In this document: in pieces, positions 45,337 to 54,991 of the stretch
How the letters are laid out: every line of letters starts with the position of its first letter
Numbering within the stretch: position 1 is the first letter of the stretch
Made by a program: the position numbers and the translations under genes
Notes under the pieces: generated by a model
What the model saw: only the letters and a program-made list of their open reading frames with translations
What the model was told of the DNA's origin: nothing
Databases searched by the model: none
NCBI GenBank assembly: GCA_024234055.1
Contig: JACKOW010000005.1
Coordinates: 124,001-188,000 of the forward strand
DNA from: Rhodanobacteraceae bacterium
GTDB lineage: Bacteria > Pseudomonadota > Gammaproteobacteria > Xanthomonadales > SZUA-5
Reading direction: 5' to 3'
Length of the DNA: 64,000 nucleotides

Positions 45337-46928
45337 GGCGCCGCCTCGCACCAGCGCAGGAACTCGCTGGGATGATGATCGAGCGGATGCGAGCGATAGC
45401 CGCACAGATCAGGGCTGAGCAGATGCTTGGCGCTGTAGTGATAGAGCGGAATCAAGGCGTGGGCATCGAGCAGCCGCTGCTCGGCCGCCCGCAGCGCCTG
45501 CTCGCGCTCGGGACCGGTGGTGGCGGCGGCGCGGGCGAGGTCGGCATCAAACAAGGGATCGCTGTAGCCGCTGTAGTTCAGGGCATTGCCACTGCTGAAC
45601 GGCTCCAGGAAATTCAGCGGATCGGCGTAGTCGGCAAACCATCCGCCGCGGAACACCTGGGTCAGCACGGCGGCCCTGCGGGTCTGCACAAAGACCTTCC
45701 ACTCCTCGTTGCGCAGCCGCGTGCGCACGCCCAGCGCTTCGCGCCACATCGCCGCCACCGCCAATCCCAGTCGACGGTTGGCCAGACTGGTGTTGTAGCG
45801 GAGCTCGATCTCCAGCGGCTCAGTGCTGGAATACCCGGCCTGCGCATACAGCTGTTGTGCCCGCTGCAAGCGGGCCGCTGGCGCGAGATCGGCACCGGCG
45901 TAGACCACCGCCGGGTCGGCAGCGGCGGGAATCAGTCCGTAGGCGGGAACCTCGCCGTTGCCGGTGATGTAGCGCACCAGGACGTCGCGATCTATCGCCA
46001 GTGACAGCGCTTCGCGCAAGTCGTGGTGCTGTCCCAGTTTGGGTGCGCGCAGGTTGTAGCCCAGATAGAAGGTGGCGTAGGCCGGCGCAATCAGCAGGCG
46101 GTCGGCATAGTGCTCGCGCAGCCGCTGCAGCTGACCCGGTGGCAGGGTCTCGGTCAGATCCAGCTCGCCAGCCTGGAAGCGCTTGAATTCCTGGGCCGCA
46201 TCTTCGGTCACGTGATAGCGCACGCTGGCTATCGCCACCGCCGAGGCGCGGCGATAGTGGGGATTGGCGGCCAGCTCGATGGTCGATTGCGGGGTCCAGG
46301 CATCCAGCAGATAGGCGCCATTGCCGACCAGGCGCCCGGGACGGGTGAACCCGCCGCCGTATTCGTCGATGGCACCGCGCTGCACCGGCATGGCAATCGG
46401 CAGCGCCAACCGCCGCAGAAAGTCGCTGCGCGGCGTGGCCAGACGGATTTCCAGATTCTGTGGGTCGAGCGCCTGCACGCCGAGCTCCACCGCCTTGCCG
46501 CGCAACTTGTCTTCGGCACCGACGATGGGCAGCAGCATCGCTGCCGAGGGCGCGGCAGTGGCCGGATCCAGTGCTCGGTTGAGGGCGTAGACAAAGTCGG
46601 CGGCTGTGACCGCACTACCATCGGCATAGCGCCCATCGGCCCGCAAACGGAAGCGATAGCGCAGTCCGTCGGCGCTGATCTCGAAGGACTCGGCCGCACC
46701 GGGCACCAACTCGCCCGTGGCGTCGTCGCGCATCAGCCCTTCGAACAGATCGCGCAGGATTTGCTGCGCCGACAGCCCCTGGGCGCGCTGCGGATCCAGC
46801 GTGTCGGGTTCGGGGCCATTGCCGCGCTCCAGAGTACGCGCCGCCAGCGGCGCGACACCAGACAGCAACAGGATCAGGGCGAGTGCTGGCCAGAGGCGCC
46901 AGCGCTGGCGCCGATCGTCAATCGGCAT
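45333..46928 (-). CDS. Peptide ABC transporter substrate-binding protein, OppA-like
   Basis: 531 residues from ATG 46928, which overlaps the lipoprotein stop by 11 bases. A signal peptide (LALILLLSGVAPLAA) is followed by the family's start RGNGPEPDTLDPQRAQG, LFEGLMRDD, TAADFVYALNRALDP, FYLGYNLRAP and HYSAKHLLSPDLCGYRSHPL. It captures short peptides in the periplasm and delivers them to OppB/C. With the lipoprotein and OppB it forms a three-gene, tightly overlapping operon. Confidence 0.92.
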   Translation of the reverse strand: MPIDDRRQRWRLWPALALILLLSGVAPLAARTLERGNGPEPDTLDPQRAQGLSAQQILRDLFEGLMRDDATGELVPGAAESFEISADGLRYRFRLRADGRYADGSAVTAADFVYALNRALDPATAAPSAAMLLPIVGAEDKLRGKAVELGVQALDPQNLEIRLATPRSDFLRRLALPIAMPVQRGAIDEYGGGFTRPGRLVGNGAYLLDAWTPQSTIELAANPHYRRASAVAIASVRYHVTEDAAQEFKRFQAGELDLTETLPPGQLQRLREHYADRLLIAPAYATFYLGYNLRAPKLGQHHDLREALSLAIDRDVLVRYITGNGEVPAYGLIPAAADPAVVYAGADLAPAARLQRAQQLYAQAGYSSTEPLEIELRYNTSLANRRLGLAVAAMWREALGVRTRLRNEEWKVFVQTRRAAVLTQVFRGGWFADYADPLNFLEPFSSGNALNYSGYSDPLFDADLARAAATTGPEREQALRAAEQRLLDAHALIPLYHYSAKHLLSPDLCGYRSHPLDHHPSEFLRWCEAAP

Positions 46929-47124
46929 TGTCCAGTTGCTCGTCGATCTGACGCTTGTGGTCCATGCCGATGTCCTCGACGCCCTTGGCCTTGTCGATGG
47001 TCTTGAGCTGGTCGTCGAGCACGGTCTTGACCGGCTCCTGCGGCTCGGCGGGCGGCGGCGGTGCATCGGAACCACAGGCGGCGAGCAGCACCATCACTGG
47101 AAACAACAGGGCCATGCGCTTCAT
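46918..47124 (-). CDS. Small lipoprotein
   Basis: 68 residues from ATG 47124, with GGAG upstream. The lipobox is LLAAC, giving a mature lipid-anchored peptide of about 50 residues with PPPPAEPQEP and a charged helix (KTVLDDQLKTIDKAKG). No known domain. It is the first gene of the oppAB operon and overlaps oppA by 11 bases, so it could help in peptide transport or be an envelope component. The operon is divergent from the DPP-IV gene. Confidence 0.75.
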   Translation of the reverse strand: MKRMALLFPVMVLLAACGSDAPPPPAEPQEPVKTVLDDQLKTIDKAKGVEDIGMDHKRQIDEQLDNAD

Positions 47125-47202
47125 GCTGGAACTCCGGGCAGGCAAAACCCGAGTCTACTCCGTGTGCTGCCGATCAATGCGAGCGCCCGCGCTGCGATGC
47201 CC

Positions 47203-47210
47203 TATACAAT
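47203..47210 (+). promoter_or_regulatory. Possible -10 box of the DPP-IV gene
   Basis: TATACAAT is 29 bases before the GTG at 47239. No good -35 hexamer is seen at the usual distance. If the gene started at the ATG at 47197 this box would be inside it, which is one reason the GTG start was preferred. Confidence 0.3.
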
Positions 47211-47238
47211 CGAGCCCCCACCGCCGGAGCCACCCGCC

Positions 47239-49485
47239 GTGCGTAGCCTTCTTCTCCTGTTGCTAGCCCTCGGTGCCCTGCCCGTGATTGCTGCCGAAAC
47301 CCTGACCATCGATCGATTGTTCGAGGACCCTGCCTTGTCGGGACCGTCTCCACGGATGTTGAAGCTGTCCCCGGACGGCAAACGCGTCACCTTCCTGCGC
47401 GGAAAGAGTGAGGACCAGACCGTCTTCGACCTCTGGGAATACCATGTCCCCAGCAAGCAGACGCGCCTGCTGGTGGATTCGGCCAGTCTGACTGGCGGTG
47501 GCGCCGAGCAGCTGTCGGACGCCGAAAAGGCTCGCCGCGAGCGCATGCGCATCGCCGGCACCTCGGGCATCGTTGAATACCAGTGGTCCGCCGATGGCAA
47601 ACAGTTGTTGTTCCCCATCGCCGGTTCGCTGTACGTCTATCGGATCGATGCGAAGCAGGATGCGGTCAAGACCCTGACCCAGGCCGCCGATGGCTTCGCC
47701 ACCGACCCCAAGTTCTCGCCCAAGGGGCGCTACGTCAGCTTTGTGCGTGATGCCACCCTGTATGCCATCGAGATCGACAGCGGCACCGAAACCCGGGTCA
47801 GCCCGGCCGGCTCCGGCACGGTCAGCTACGGCATGGCCGAGTTCGTGGCCCAGGAGGAAATGGGGCGCTACAGCGGCTATTGGTGGGCGCCGGATGACAG
47901 CGCCATCGCCTACGCCCGGGTTGATGAAGCCCCGGTGGCGGTGGAGAAGCGTTTCGAGATCTATGCCGACCGCACTGAAGTCATCGAACAGCGCTACCCC
48001 GCCGCCGGCAAGGCCAACGCCGAAGTGCGCCTGTACGTGCGCCCACTCGCCAGCGAGGAAGCGGTCGAAATCGATCTCGGCGACAACCGCGACATCTATC
48101 TGGCGCGAGTGAACTGGCTGCCTGACGGCAAATCACTGCTGCTGCAGCGCCAGAGTCGCGATCAGCGGACGCTGGATCTGATGTTGGCGCAAGCCGAATC
48201 TGGCGTGGGCGCCGTCATCCACACCGAGGCCAGCGAGACCTGGGTCAATCTGCACAACAACTTGAAGGTGCTGGATGACGGCCAGAGCTTTGTCTGGAGC
48301 AGCGAGCTCAGCGGCTATCAGCATCTGGAGCTGCGGGCCATCGACGGCAGCCTGATCCGGCCGCTGAGCAGTGGTCCCTGGGTGGTGGAAGATCTGCTGG
48401 CGGTCGATCAGAAACTGCGCAGAGTCTATTTCAGCGGCAATGCCGATGATCCGCGCGAGAAACACGTGTATTTCAACTCGCTGGACACCACCACACCCGG
48501 ATCACCCACCCGGGTCACGCTCTACAACGGCTGGCACGAAGCGGTGTTCAGCGACGACGGCAAGGTATTCGTGGATACCTATTCCAACGAAAACACGCCA
48601 CCGCAGGTGCGGCTGCATGAGGCCGGCGGCAAGGAACTGGCGGTACTCGAAGCCAACAAGGTCGAGGAGGGGCACCCCTACCACCCCTATCTGAAATCGC
48701 ACCTGGCGCCGGAATTCGGCAGCCTCAAGGCCGAGGATGGCCAGACTCTCTACTACCGCATGATCAAGCCGCTCGGCTTCGACGAAAGCAAGCGCTACCC
48801 GGTGTTGATCCGGGTCTACGGCGGTCCGCATGTGCAGTACGTGCAACGCAGTTGGGATAGCCGCTGGGGTCTGTTCGATCAGGTGATGGCGCAGCGCGGC
48901 TATATCGTGTTCACGCTCGACAATCGCGGCAGCGCCCGGCGTGGCGTGAAGTTCGAATCCCCCATCTTCCGGCGCATGGGTGGCCCGGAAGTGGCCGATC
49001 AGATGGTCGGTGTGCGCTGGCTGGCGGAACAGCCCTTTGTCGACGCGGCCCATATCGGCTATTTCGGCTGGAGCTACGGCGGCTACATGACGCTGATGAT
49101 GCTGGCCAAGCACTCAGGACCGGTCGCCGCCGGCGTGGCCGTGGCGCCGGTCACCGACTGGCGCCTGTATGACACCCATTACACCGAGCGCTACATGGAT
49201 GATCCCGGGCGCTTCAAGGCAGCCTACGACGCCAGCTCGCTGTTCCCGCATCTGGCGGGTCTGAAAAGTCCGCTATACCTGATTCACGGCATGGCCGACG
49301 ACAACGTGCTGTTCACCCATTCCACCCAGCTGATGGCAGAGCTGCAGCAGCGCGGCACCCGGTTCGATCTGATGACCTACCCCGGCGGCAAGCACGGCAT
49401 CAACCAGAGCGCCGCGGTGCGCAAGCATGTGTTCAATTCGATGGCCGACTGGCTGGACCGGCAGCTGCGGCTGAAGGGCAAGTAG
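47239..49485 (+). CDS. Dipeptidyl-peptidase IV-type (S9B) serine peptidase
   Basis: 748 residues. The GTG at 47239 gives a signal peptide directly (RSLLLLLLALGALPVIAAET). An N-terminal eight-bladed propeller domain includes the Glu-Glu motif that binds the peptide N-terminus (EFVAQEEMGRYSGYWW). The C-terminal hydrolase domain has Ser at about 612 in GWSYGGYM, Asp at about 687 in HGMADDNV and His at about 719 in GGKHGIN. Such enzymes cut dipeptides, often X-Pro or X-Ala, from peptide N-termini in the periplasm. Together with the divergent OppAB genes it suggests peptide feeding. Confidence 0.93.
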   Translation: MRSLLLLLLALGALPVIAAETLTIDRLFEDPALSGPSPRMLKLSPDGKRVTFLRGKSEDQTVFDLWEYHVPSKQTRLLVDSASLTGGGAEQLSDAEKARRERMRIAGTSGIVEYQWSADGKQLLFPIAGSLYVYRIDAKQDAVKTLTQAADGFATDPKFSPKGRYVSFVRDATLYAIEIDSGTETRVSPAGSGTVSYGMAEFVAQEEMGRYSGYWWAPDDSAIAYARVDEAPVAVEKRFEIYADRTEVIEQRYPAAGKANAEVRLYVRPLASEEAVEIDLGDNRDIYLARVNWLPDGKSLLLQRQSRDQRTLDLMLAQAESGVGAVIHTEASETWVNLHNNLKVLDDGQSFVWSSELSGYQHLELRAIDGSLIRPLSSGPWVVEDLLAVDQKLRRVYFSGNADDPREKHVYFNSLDTTTPGSPTRVTLYNGWHEAVFSDDGKVFVDTYSNENTPPQVRLHEAGGKELAVLEANKVEEGHPYHPYLKSHLAPEFGSLKAEDGQTLYYRMIKPLGFDESKRYPVLIRVYGGPHVQYVQRSWDSRWGLFDQVMAQRGYIVFTLDNRGSARRGVKFESPIFRRMGGPEVADQMVGVRWLAEQPFVDAAHIGYFGWSYGGYMTLMMLAKHSGPVAAGVAVAPVTDWRLYDTHYTERYMDDPGRFKAAYDASSLFPHLAGLKSPLYLIHGMADDNVLFTHSTQLMAELQQRGTRFDLMTYPGGKHGINQSAAVRKHVFNSMADWLDRQLRLKGK

Positions 49486-49502
49486 TAGGAGCACGAGGGC
49501 AG

Positions 49503-49552
49503 GAGGGCACGAAGAATCAAGAGCTCGCCGGAACCTGCTCTTGCGTGCCCTC
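49503..49552. terminator. Compound bidirectional hairpin
   Basis: GAGGGCACG (49503-49511) pairs with CGTGCCCTC (49544-49552), and CAAGAGC (49518-49524) with GCTCTTG (49537-49543) inside it. It lies between the convergent DPP-IV and GGDEF genes and probably ends both transcripts. Confidence 0.65.
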
Positions 49553-49555
49553 GCC

Positions 49556-52471
49556 TTACTCCGTATAGACCTCCACCCGATCGCGCCCCGCGTTCTTGGC
49601 CCGATACAGGGCCAGGTCCGCATATTCGAACAGCTGCGCCTGATCCGCGGGTTTGTGACGGATGCGCTCGGCGATGCCGATGGAGATGCTGCTGCGGGCG
49701 CCATCCTGGCCGGTCTGACGGGCATCGCGGCGAATGGCATCGGCTCGCTCCAGGGCAACGTCTATCGAGGATCCTGGCATCAGCAACACGAATTCCTCGC
49801 CGCCATAGCGCGCCAGCAGTTCGCCCGGTCCGACCCAGCCTGAGAGGCGCCCGGCGATGGCTTTCAGGCGCTCGTCGCCGAGCGCGTGGCCGAAGGTGTC
49901 GTTGAACTGCTTGAAGTGATCGACATCGATGAGCAAGAGCGAGAGATGGGCATCGGCAGCACGCGCGGCAGCCCAGGCTTCCTCCAGCTCGAATTCCAGT
50001 TTGCGGCGATTGGCCACTCCGGTCAGGCCATCCAGGTCCGCGAGTTCCGACAGGCGCTTGTTGGCCGCTTCCAGCTGCATACTGCGCTGGTTCAGCGCTT
50101 CGGTGCGCTCGGAAACCAAGGCTTCCAGTTCCTGATTGCGACGCTCCAGTCGCCCTGAGCGCCAGCGGAGCAAAAAGGCAAAGACCGCGAACATTCCGAT
50201 GACGGCCACCAATCTGGCAGACCATGTCTGGTACCAATCGGGCAGCACCGTGAACTCATAGCTCAGCGGCGGGCCGGCAAGGCCAGCATCGATGGTTCTC
50301 GCCTCGAAACGATAGCGGCCAGGCGGCAAGGTGCTGAATTCGCGCACGCCCTCGCTGTCGCTATCGGTCCAGTCGCGGTCATAACCCAGCAGGCGCGACT
50401 GGTAACGCGGGCTCGCCGACAGCGCCGGACTGGCGTACTCGAAGCGAATCTGGCGGAAACGCTTGAGCCTGAGGTCCTCGCCCGCCTGGATCGGATGCCA
50501 ATGCACGCCGCCCTCAACGACATCGCTGCGCACGCTCTCGATGCGCGGCGGCTCCTGCTCGATCTCCGTGCGCGCGACGCTCGGGTCGAAACGGACCATG
50601 CCGTTCCAGGTGCCGATCCAGACCAGACGGTCGGATCCGGCGCACTGCACGTCGACGATGCCGCGGGTGCCGCCGGCCATGGGATGGAGTTCCTCGAAGG
50701 CGTGCGCAGGATTGGCGTCGCGACGTGCTAGGCGACGGCCAGTGAAGGCGTAGACGCTGCCATCGGCACAATGGCGCAGGCGCAACTCGGAACTTGGTGC
50801 CAGATCGATGCTGATCAGGGGGTGGGAAGCCGTGGCCGTAAACTGCGAGCCGTCCCACTGATAGAGAACCCGGTCGGTGGAGATCAGCGGCGTGCCATCC
50901 AGATTCATCACCGCAGCACTGTCTTCAGGATCGCTGCCCGGCGCCAGCGTGATCGGCTCGGGGTCCTGAAGATGGTGCTCGCTGCTGCTCATGGCGAAGT
51001 GCATCGGACTCGCCAGGAAACGATCGACCCACAAGCTGCCGTCGGCGGCCTCCGAGATCTCGTCGAAGCGGAAGGACGGATCGGAAAAACGCTGAGTGAC
51101 CTCGAGGCTGTCCCCGGCTCTGTCGAGTACGATCAATCCGGTGTCCTCGACCGCGTAGATCCTGCCCTCCACCACGTTGGAAGGGAACAAGCGCCAACCG
51201 AGGACGTCTTCGTCCAGCGTGCTCAGGCGCTGATTTCGCCACAGGTAGATGCCGTCCCGCGCAGCGATCAGCAGTCCTGCTGGCGTGACCGCCAGATCAT
51301 TGACCTCCTTGGAATTGAGCGCCAGCACGTCGAAATTCAGGCCGCCCCCGGCATCGCGGCAGGCGCCGTACAGTCCGACCGACGTGGAGACGTACAACCG
51401 ATCCTGATAGATCGCCGCATGACTGACCGGTCCGCGCAGGCCGTTGCTGCGATCGAGCAGCGACCAGGCATCGGAGAGCGACAAGCGGACGATGTCCGCC
51501 TCCGTGGCGGCCCACAGATGATTCTCTCGATCGACGGCCAGAGCGATCACCGGGGCCGAACCCGTGCGCCAGGTCGTGAACCGGCTGAGGTCCGCGCTCA
51601 GCCGCAGAATCTCGCCGCTGAGCAGACCAATGGCATAGCCGCCACTGGGAAGCTCCAGCATCACGTAAGGTGTCCCGCTGCGCAGTTGGGTGTCGGCGGC
51701 AGTAGCTTGAGGCCGCAATGCGCCCCCCTTCACCCGAAACATCAGGCCATCGCTGTCAAGCAGCAGAAACTCGTCGGCTCCGGCAGCTACCAGTCCTCGC
51801 AGGCCGGCAGCCGCCTTGAACCAGGGCATCAATTGGCCGTCGCGAACGCGATAGACCTGATGGTCGCTCAAGGCCACCACCAGCGATCCGTCAATGGCGA
51901 AAGAGGTCTGCAGCCGTCCGGGGAGGTCAATCGTGAGCCGTTCGCCCTGGTAGCCGGCAAAGAAGAGCTGCAGGTTGGTGGTGAACCAGACGCCATCATC
52001 CGTGGCCAGCGTGTCCCAGACTTCCCCCAGGGGGGCGCCCGCCGCCTCCGGCACGAACAAGCGATCGAGACTATCGAAGCGATAGCGGCCGTCGGGTTTG
52101 CGTTCAAGCACGCCAAAATGCTGGTAGCCACCCACGTAGATGCGGCCATCACGACCCAGCGCGAGGGAGCGCGCGGCACCTGATCCTGGAAGCTTGATGA
52201 GCTGCCAACGCTTGCCGAAGTAGCGCAGCACACCATCGCCATTGCCGACGAATACCTCGCCGCTTTTCAGGGGCAGCACCGAAAAGCTGAAGGGATTGGC
52301 ATCGGTGTCCGCTGGCGTGTAGCGGCTCATGCTGGGCTGGCCGACCCAGTCTTCGGCCATCACCGCGGCGCTGGCGAGCAGCAGCATCAGCAGCAGGCAT
52401 ACCCAGACACCGGGTACAAGCGCAATCGCGCGCTTCACGTGGGCTGGCGCAATGTGGCCACTGCCTGACAT
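49556..52471 (-). CDS. Second periplasmic beta-propeller (Y_Y_Y) sensor diguanylate cyclase
   Basis: 971 residues from ATG 52471 (a GTG at 52510 is in frame but lacks a ribosome site). After a signal helix (WVCLLLMLLLASAAVMA) come propeller repeats (to about residue 640), a Y_Y_Y-like domain (LPPGRYRFEARTIDAG), a membrane helix (about 752-770), a coiled coil (RNQELEALVSERTEAL) and a GGDEF domain. The active-site loop is intact, YGGEEF (about 887-892). The inhibitory RxxD is absent (VGPG instead), so unlike the sensor at 18279 it should escape product inhibition. It converts an extracytoplasmic signal to cyclic di-GMP. It is divergent from the protease gene. Confidence 0.92.
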   Translation of the reverse strand: MSGSGHIAPAHVKRAIALVPGVWVCLLLMLLLASAAVMAEDWVGQPSMSRYTPADTDANPFSFSVLPLKSGEVFVGNGDGVLRYFGKRWQLIKLPGSGAARSLALGRDGRIYVGGYQHFGVLERKPDGRYRFDSLDRLFVPEAAGAPLGEVWDTLATDDGVWFTTNLQLFFAGYQGERLTIDLPGRLQTSFAIDGSLVVALSDHQVYRVRDGQLMPWFKAAAGLRGLVAAGADEFLLLDSDGLMFRVKGGALRPQATAADTQLRSGTPYVMLELPSGGYAIGLLSGEILRLSADLSRFTTWRTGSAPVIALAVDRENHLWAATEADIVRLSLSDAWSLLDRSNGLRGPVSHAAIYQDRLYVSTSVGLYGACRDAGGGLNFDVLALNSKEVNDLAVTPAGLLIAARDGIYLWRNQRLSTLDEDVLGWRLFPSNVVEGRIYAVEDTGLIVLDRAGDSLEVTQRFSDPSFRFDEISEAADGSLWVDRFLASPMHFAMSSSEHHLQDPEPITLAPGSDPEDSAAVMNLDGTPLISTDRVLYQWDGSQFTATASHPLISIDLAPSSELRLRHCADGSVYAFTGRRLARRDANPAHAFEELHPMAGGTRGIVDVQCAGSDRLVWIGTWNGMVRFDPSVARTEIEQEPPRIESVRSDVVEGGVHWHPIQAGEDLRLKRFRQIRFEYASPALSASPRYQSRLLGYDRDWTDSDSEGVREFSTLPPGRYRFEARTIDAGLAGPPLSYEFTVLPDWYQTWSARLVAVIGMFAVFAFLLRWRSGRLERRNQELEALVSERTEALNQRSMQLEAANKRLSELADLDGLTGVANRRKLEFELEEAWAAARAADAHLSLLLIDVDHFKQFNDTFGHALGDERLKAIAGRLSGWVGPGELLARYGGEEFVLLMPGSSIDVALERADAIRRDARQTGQDGARSSISIGIAERIRHKPADQAQLFEYADLALYRAKNAGRDRVEVYTE

Positions 52472-52735
52472 GAGGTCCCCGGGGGCCAGGATGGAATAGC
52501 TCTGGTGCACGATGCGACTTTAGCGCGCGCCGCGCAATTGGGCGACCTGCAACGATCGGTGCCGGATTGTGTGCAGTCGCCCGTTGGCCTCCGGCGAACA
52601 TTGAGACGGCGGACCGGCGCGCCTGATCTTGCGCCCATGCTTGAAGAGAGTGACGAGGTCGCTCTGGCATACTCTGCGCCACAACGATCACGCTTGCTGG
52701 TCGCTCACCCGCCGTCAGGGAATCCCCGTCCGCAC

Positions 52736-53992
52736 ATGTATCTGATCCGCATCCTGGCTGCCCTGTTGCTGCTGACATCGGCCCTGCACGCCGAAGACTG
52801 GACCACCGAAGAGGTGTTTTCCCGACACAAGACCAGCGTGATCCAGGTGCGCATCATCGATGCCCAGGGCGGCGCCAAGCGTTCCATCGGCAGCGGCTTT
52901 CTGGTCAGCGACGATGGCCGCCTGATCAGCAATTTCCATGTGGTCGCCGACTTCGTGCACCATCCTGGCCAATACCGGGCCGAATGGCATGACAGCGAGG
53001 GCGGCAGCGGCGAATTGCGCCTGCTTGATGTCGATGTGGTCCACGACCTCGCCTTGCTGCAGTCCGAGCAATTGCAGGGGCGCGATTTTCTAGCCGTCGA
53101 GAGCAATCTGCCGAAGATGGGCGAACGTCTGTATTCGCTCGGTTTCCCCTACGATCTGGGCCTGACCATCGTCGAGGGCACCTACAACGGATTGCTCGAA
53201 AAATCCCTGTACGAGCGCATCCATCTTACTGCGTCGATCAATCCCGGCATGAGCGGCGGTCCGGCCATCGACCGTTTCGGCAACGTCATTGGCGTCAATG
53301 TGGCCACGGCCGGCGATCAGGTCAGCTTTCTGGTGCCCTCGCGGCACGTGATCGACCTGCTCTCGAGGGACGAAGCCAGCACCCAGGGCGAATTGATGGA
53401 GCGGATCGGCGCTCAGCTGCGGGCGAATCAGAGCCAATATCTGGACGCGCTCATGGCCACTCCGCTGGAATCGACCACCCTTGGCAGCTACCGTGTTCCG
53501 TCGTCGCTGGCGCGGCACATCAGTTGCTGGAGCCAGACCGACCAGAACCCCGAACGCCTGCTCGACTACACCGAGCTCAGCTGCCAGAGCGAGGACGACA
53601 TCTTCCTGGAAGGCAATCTGTCGACCGGCGCGATTCGCTTCGAGCATCAGCTGCGCAGCGCCCAAAAGGTGGGCGTGCTGCGTTTCTGGGCGCAATTGGA
53701 GCGAGCCTTTCGCAGCTTCTACGGTGATCTGGGCGGCGACAAGACCAGTTCCACCGATTTCTCCTGCCATCAGGATTTCTTCCGTCACGGCGAGCTGAAG
53801 AGCAAGCTGGTGCTATGCGTGCGCCGCTACCGTGAGTTCAGCGGACTGTACGACCTGGTGCAGCGACAGGTGACCCTGGATCATGCCGAACAGGCGCTGC
53901 AGTCGACGCTGATCCTCACCGGGGTCGATCGCGAGCATGGATTGGCTTTTGCCCGACGCTTTGCCGAGAGCATCGTGCAGGTGCAGCCATGA
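52736..53992 (+). CDS. Exported trypsin-like serine protease paired with FHA protein
   Basis: 418 residues from ATG 52736 with a signal peptide (LIRILAALLLLTSALHAED). The N-half is a trypsin-fold protease: His in SNFHVVAD (about 67), Asp in VHDLALLQ (about 103), Ser in NPGMSGGPA (about 181). It resembles HtrA-type proteases but has no PDZ domain. The C-half (about 220-418) has several Cys and no recognised domain. The stop overlaps the FHA gene by four bases, so the two are made together. Role unknown; a regulated envelope protease is likely. Confidence 0.88.
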   Translation: MYLIRILAALLLLTSALHAEDWTTEEVFSRHKTSVIQVRIIDAQGGAKRSIGSGFLVSDDGRLISNFHVVADFVHHPGQYRAEWHDSEGGSGELRLLDVDVVHDLALLQSEQLQGRDFLAVESNLPKMGERLYSLGFPYDLGLTIVEGTYNGLLEKSLYERIHLTASINPGMSGGPAIDRFGNVIGVNVATAGDQVSFLVPSRHVIDLLSRDEASTQGELMERIGAQLRANQSQYLDALMATPLESTTLGSYRVPSSLARHISCWSQTDQNPERLLDYTELSCQSEDDIFLEGNLSTGAIRFEHQLRSAQKVGVLRFWAQLERAFRSFYGDLGGDKTSSTDFSCHQDFFRHGELKSKLVLCVRRYREFSGLYDLVQRQVTLDHAEQALQSTLILTGVDREHGLAFARRFAESIVQVQP

Positions 53993-54951
53993 GTACACTC
54001 GGTGTGGTGGAGATCGTTGATCGCGCCGGGCACGTGCGCGAACGGGTGCGGGTGCAGCAGCTGCCTTTCCGCATAGGGCGGGCGCTGGACAATGATCTGG
54101 TCCTGGACGATGTCTATGCCTGCGCGCATCACGCCGAGATCCGCGCCACGGACACGCTGGAGCTGATTGACCTGGACAGCGTCAACGGCAGCTTCGTCGG
54201 TACCCAGGCCCAACGGCAGTCGCGGATCGAACTCGGCCAGCATCGGGAGTTGCGCCTGGGTCACACCCATCTGCGCTTCCGTGGCATTGACGAGCAACTG
54301 CCGGCCACGATACCCGATCCGCTGGCCGGATCGCGCTGGCTGGGTCTGGATCGCTGGGGCTGGGGCCTGACCGCCACCGTGGGCTGCGCGCTGGCGATGG
54401 CCACCGACAGTATCCTGGGCAGCGCCCAGACCCTGCGCCTCGGTGCCATCGCCAGCAACGTCGCTCCGGGACTGATCGTACTGGCCTTGTGGGCGCTGGC
54501 CTGGAGTCTGGTCAATCGCGTGGTGGCGCATCGCTTCCAGTATTTCGGCCATCTGGCGCTGGGCGGCGCCGCTGTCGTGGTGGCCAACCTGATGGAAGTC
54601 GTGGGCAGCTATGCCATCTACGCCACATCTCTGGATGATTGGCTGCCAGCCTTTGGCAGCATCTCTGGCGCGCTGCTGGTCACGGCGCTGCTGTTCGGTC
54701 ATCTGCGCCTGATTTCACGCGGGAAGTCGCGCTCACTGCTGCTGCCGACTAGCTTGGTGGGCCTGGCGTTCCTGACGCTGTCGCTGCTGCCGGGTGCCGG
54801 CGATGACCGCTTCCAGAGCGAACCCAGCATCGGTGGTTCGCTGAAGCCGCCGTTCGCGGCTCTGAGCGAAGGAAGCAGCAGCGAGGCGTTCTATGACAGC
54901 GCTCGGGACCTGATGGACGAGGTCGATCAGGACACCGAAGCAGCGCTGTAG
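53989..54951 (+). CDS. FHA-domain membrane protein
   Basis: 320 residues. An FHA domain at about 20-95 (FRIGRALDNDLVLDD, then AHHAEI and LIDLDSVNGSFV) is followed by about five membrane helices (residues 120-275) and an acidic tail. FHA domains bind phosphothreonine. Here the Ser of the usual SxxH loop is Cys (ACAHHAEI), while GR and NG are kept, so binding may be weakened. Co-translation with an exported protease suggests a membrane switch coupled to phosphorylation. A candidate kinase is encoded at 9542-12025 (inference). Confidence 0.88.
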   Translation: MSTLGVVEIVDRAGHVRERVRVQQLPFRIGRALDNDLVLDDVYACAHHAEIRATDTLELIDLDSVNGSFVGTQAQRQSRIELGQHRELRLGHTHLRFRGIDEQLPATIPDPLAGSRWLGLDRWGWGLTATVGCALAMATDSILGSAQTLRLGAIASNVAPGLIVLALWALAWSLVNRVVAHRFQYFGHLALGGAAVVVANLMEVVGSYAIYATSLDDWLPAFGSISGALLVTALLFGHLRLISRGKSRSLLLPTSLVGLAFLTLSLLPGAGDDRFQSEPSIGGSLKPPFAALSEGSSSEAFYDSARDLMDEVDQDTEAAL

Positions 54952-54956
54952 CGGGA

Positions 54957-54982
54957 GCGCACCTGACGAATGCCAGGTGCGC
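54957..54982. terminator. Bidirectional terminator hairpin
   Basis: GCGCACCTG (54957-54965) and CAGGTGCGC (54974-54982), a perfect nine-base-pair stem with loop ACGAATGC, between the convergent FHA and VWA genes. Confidence 0.65.
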
Positions 54983-54991
54983 CGATGGCCT

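Noticed and set aside
46717..47238. N-terminal extension of the DPP-IV frame
   Set aside because: Overlaps the opposite-strand lipoprotein and oppA genes; the signal peptide begins at 47239.
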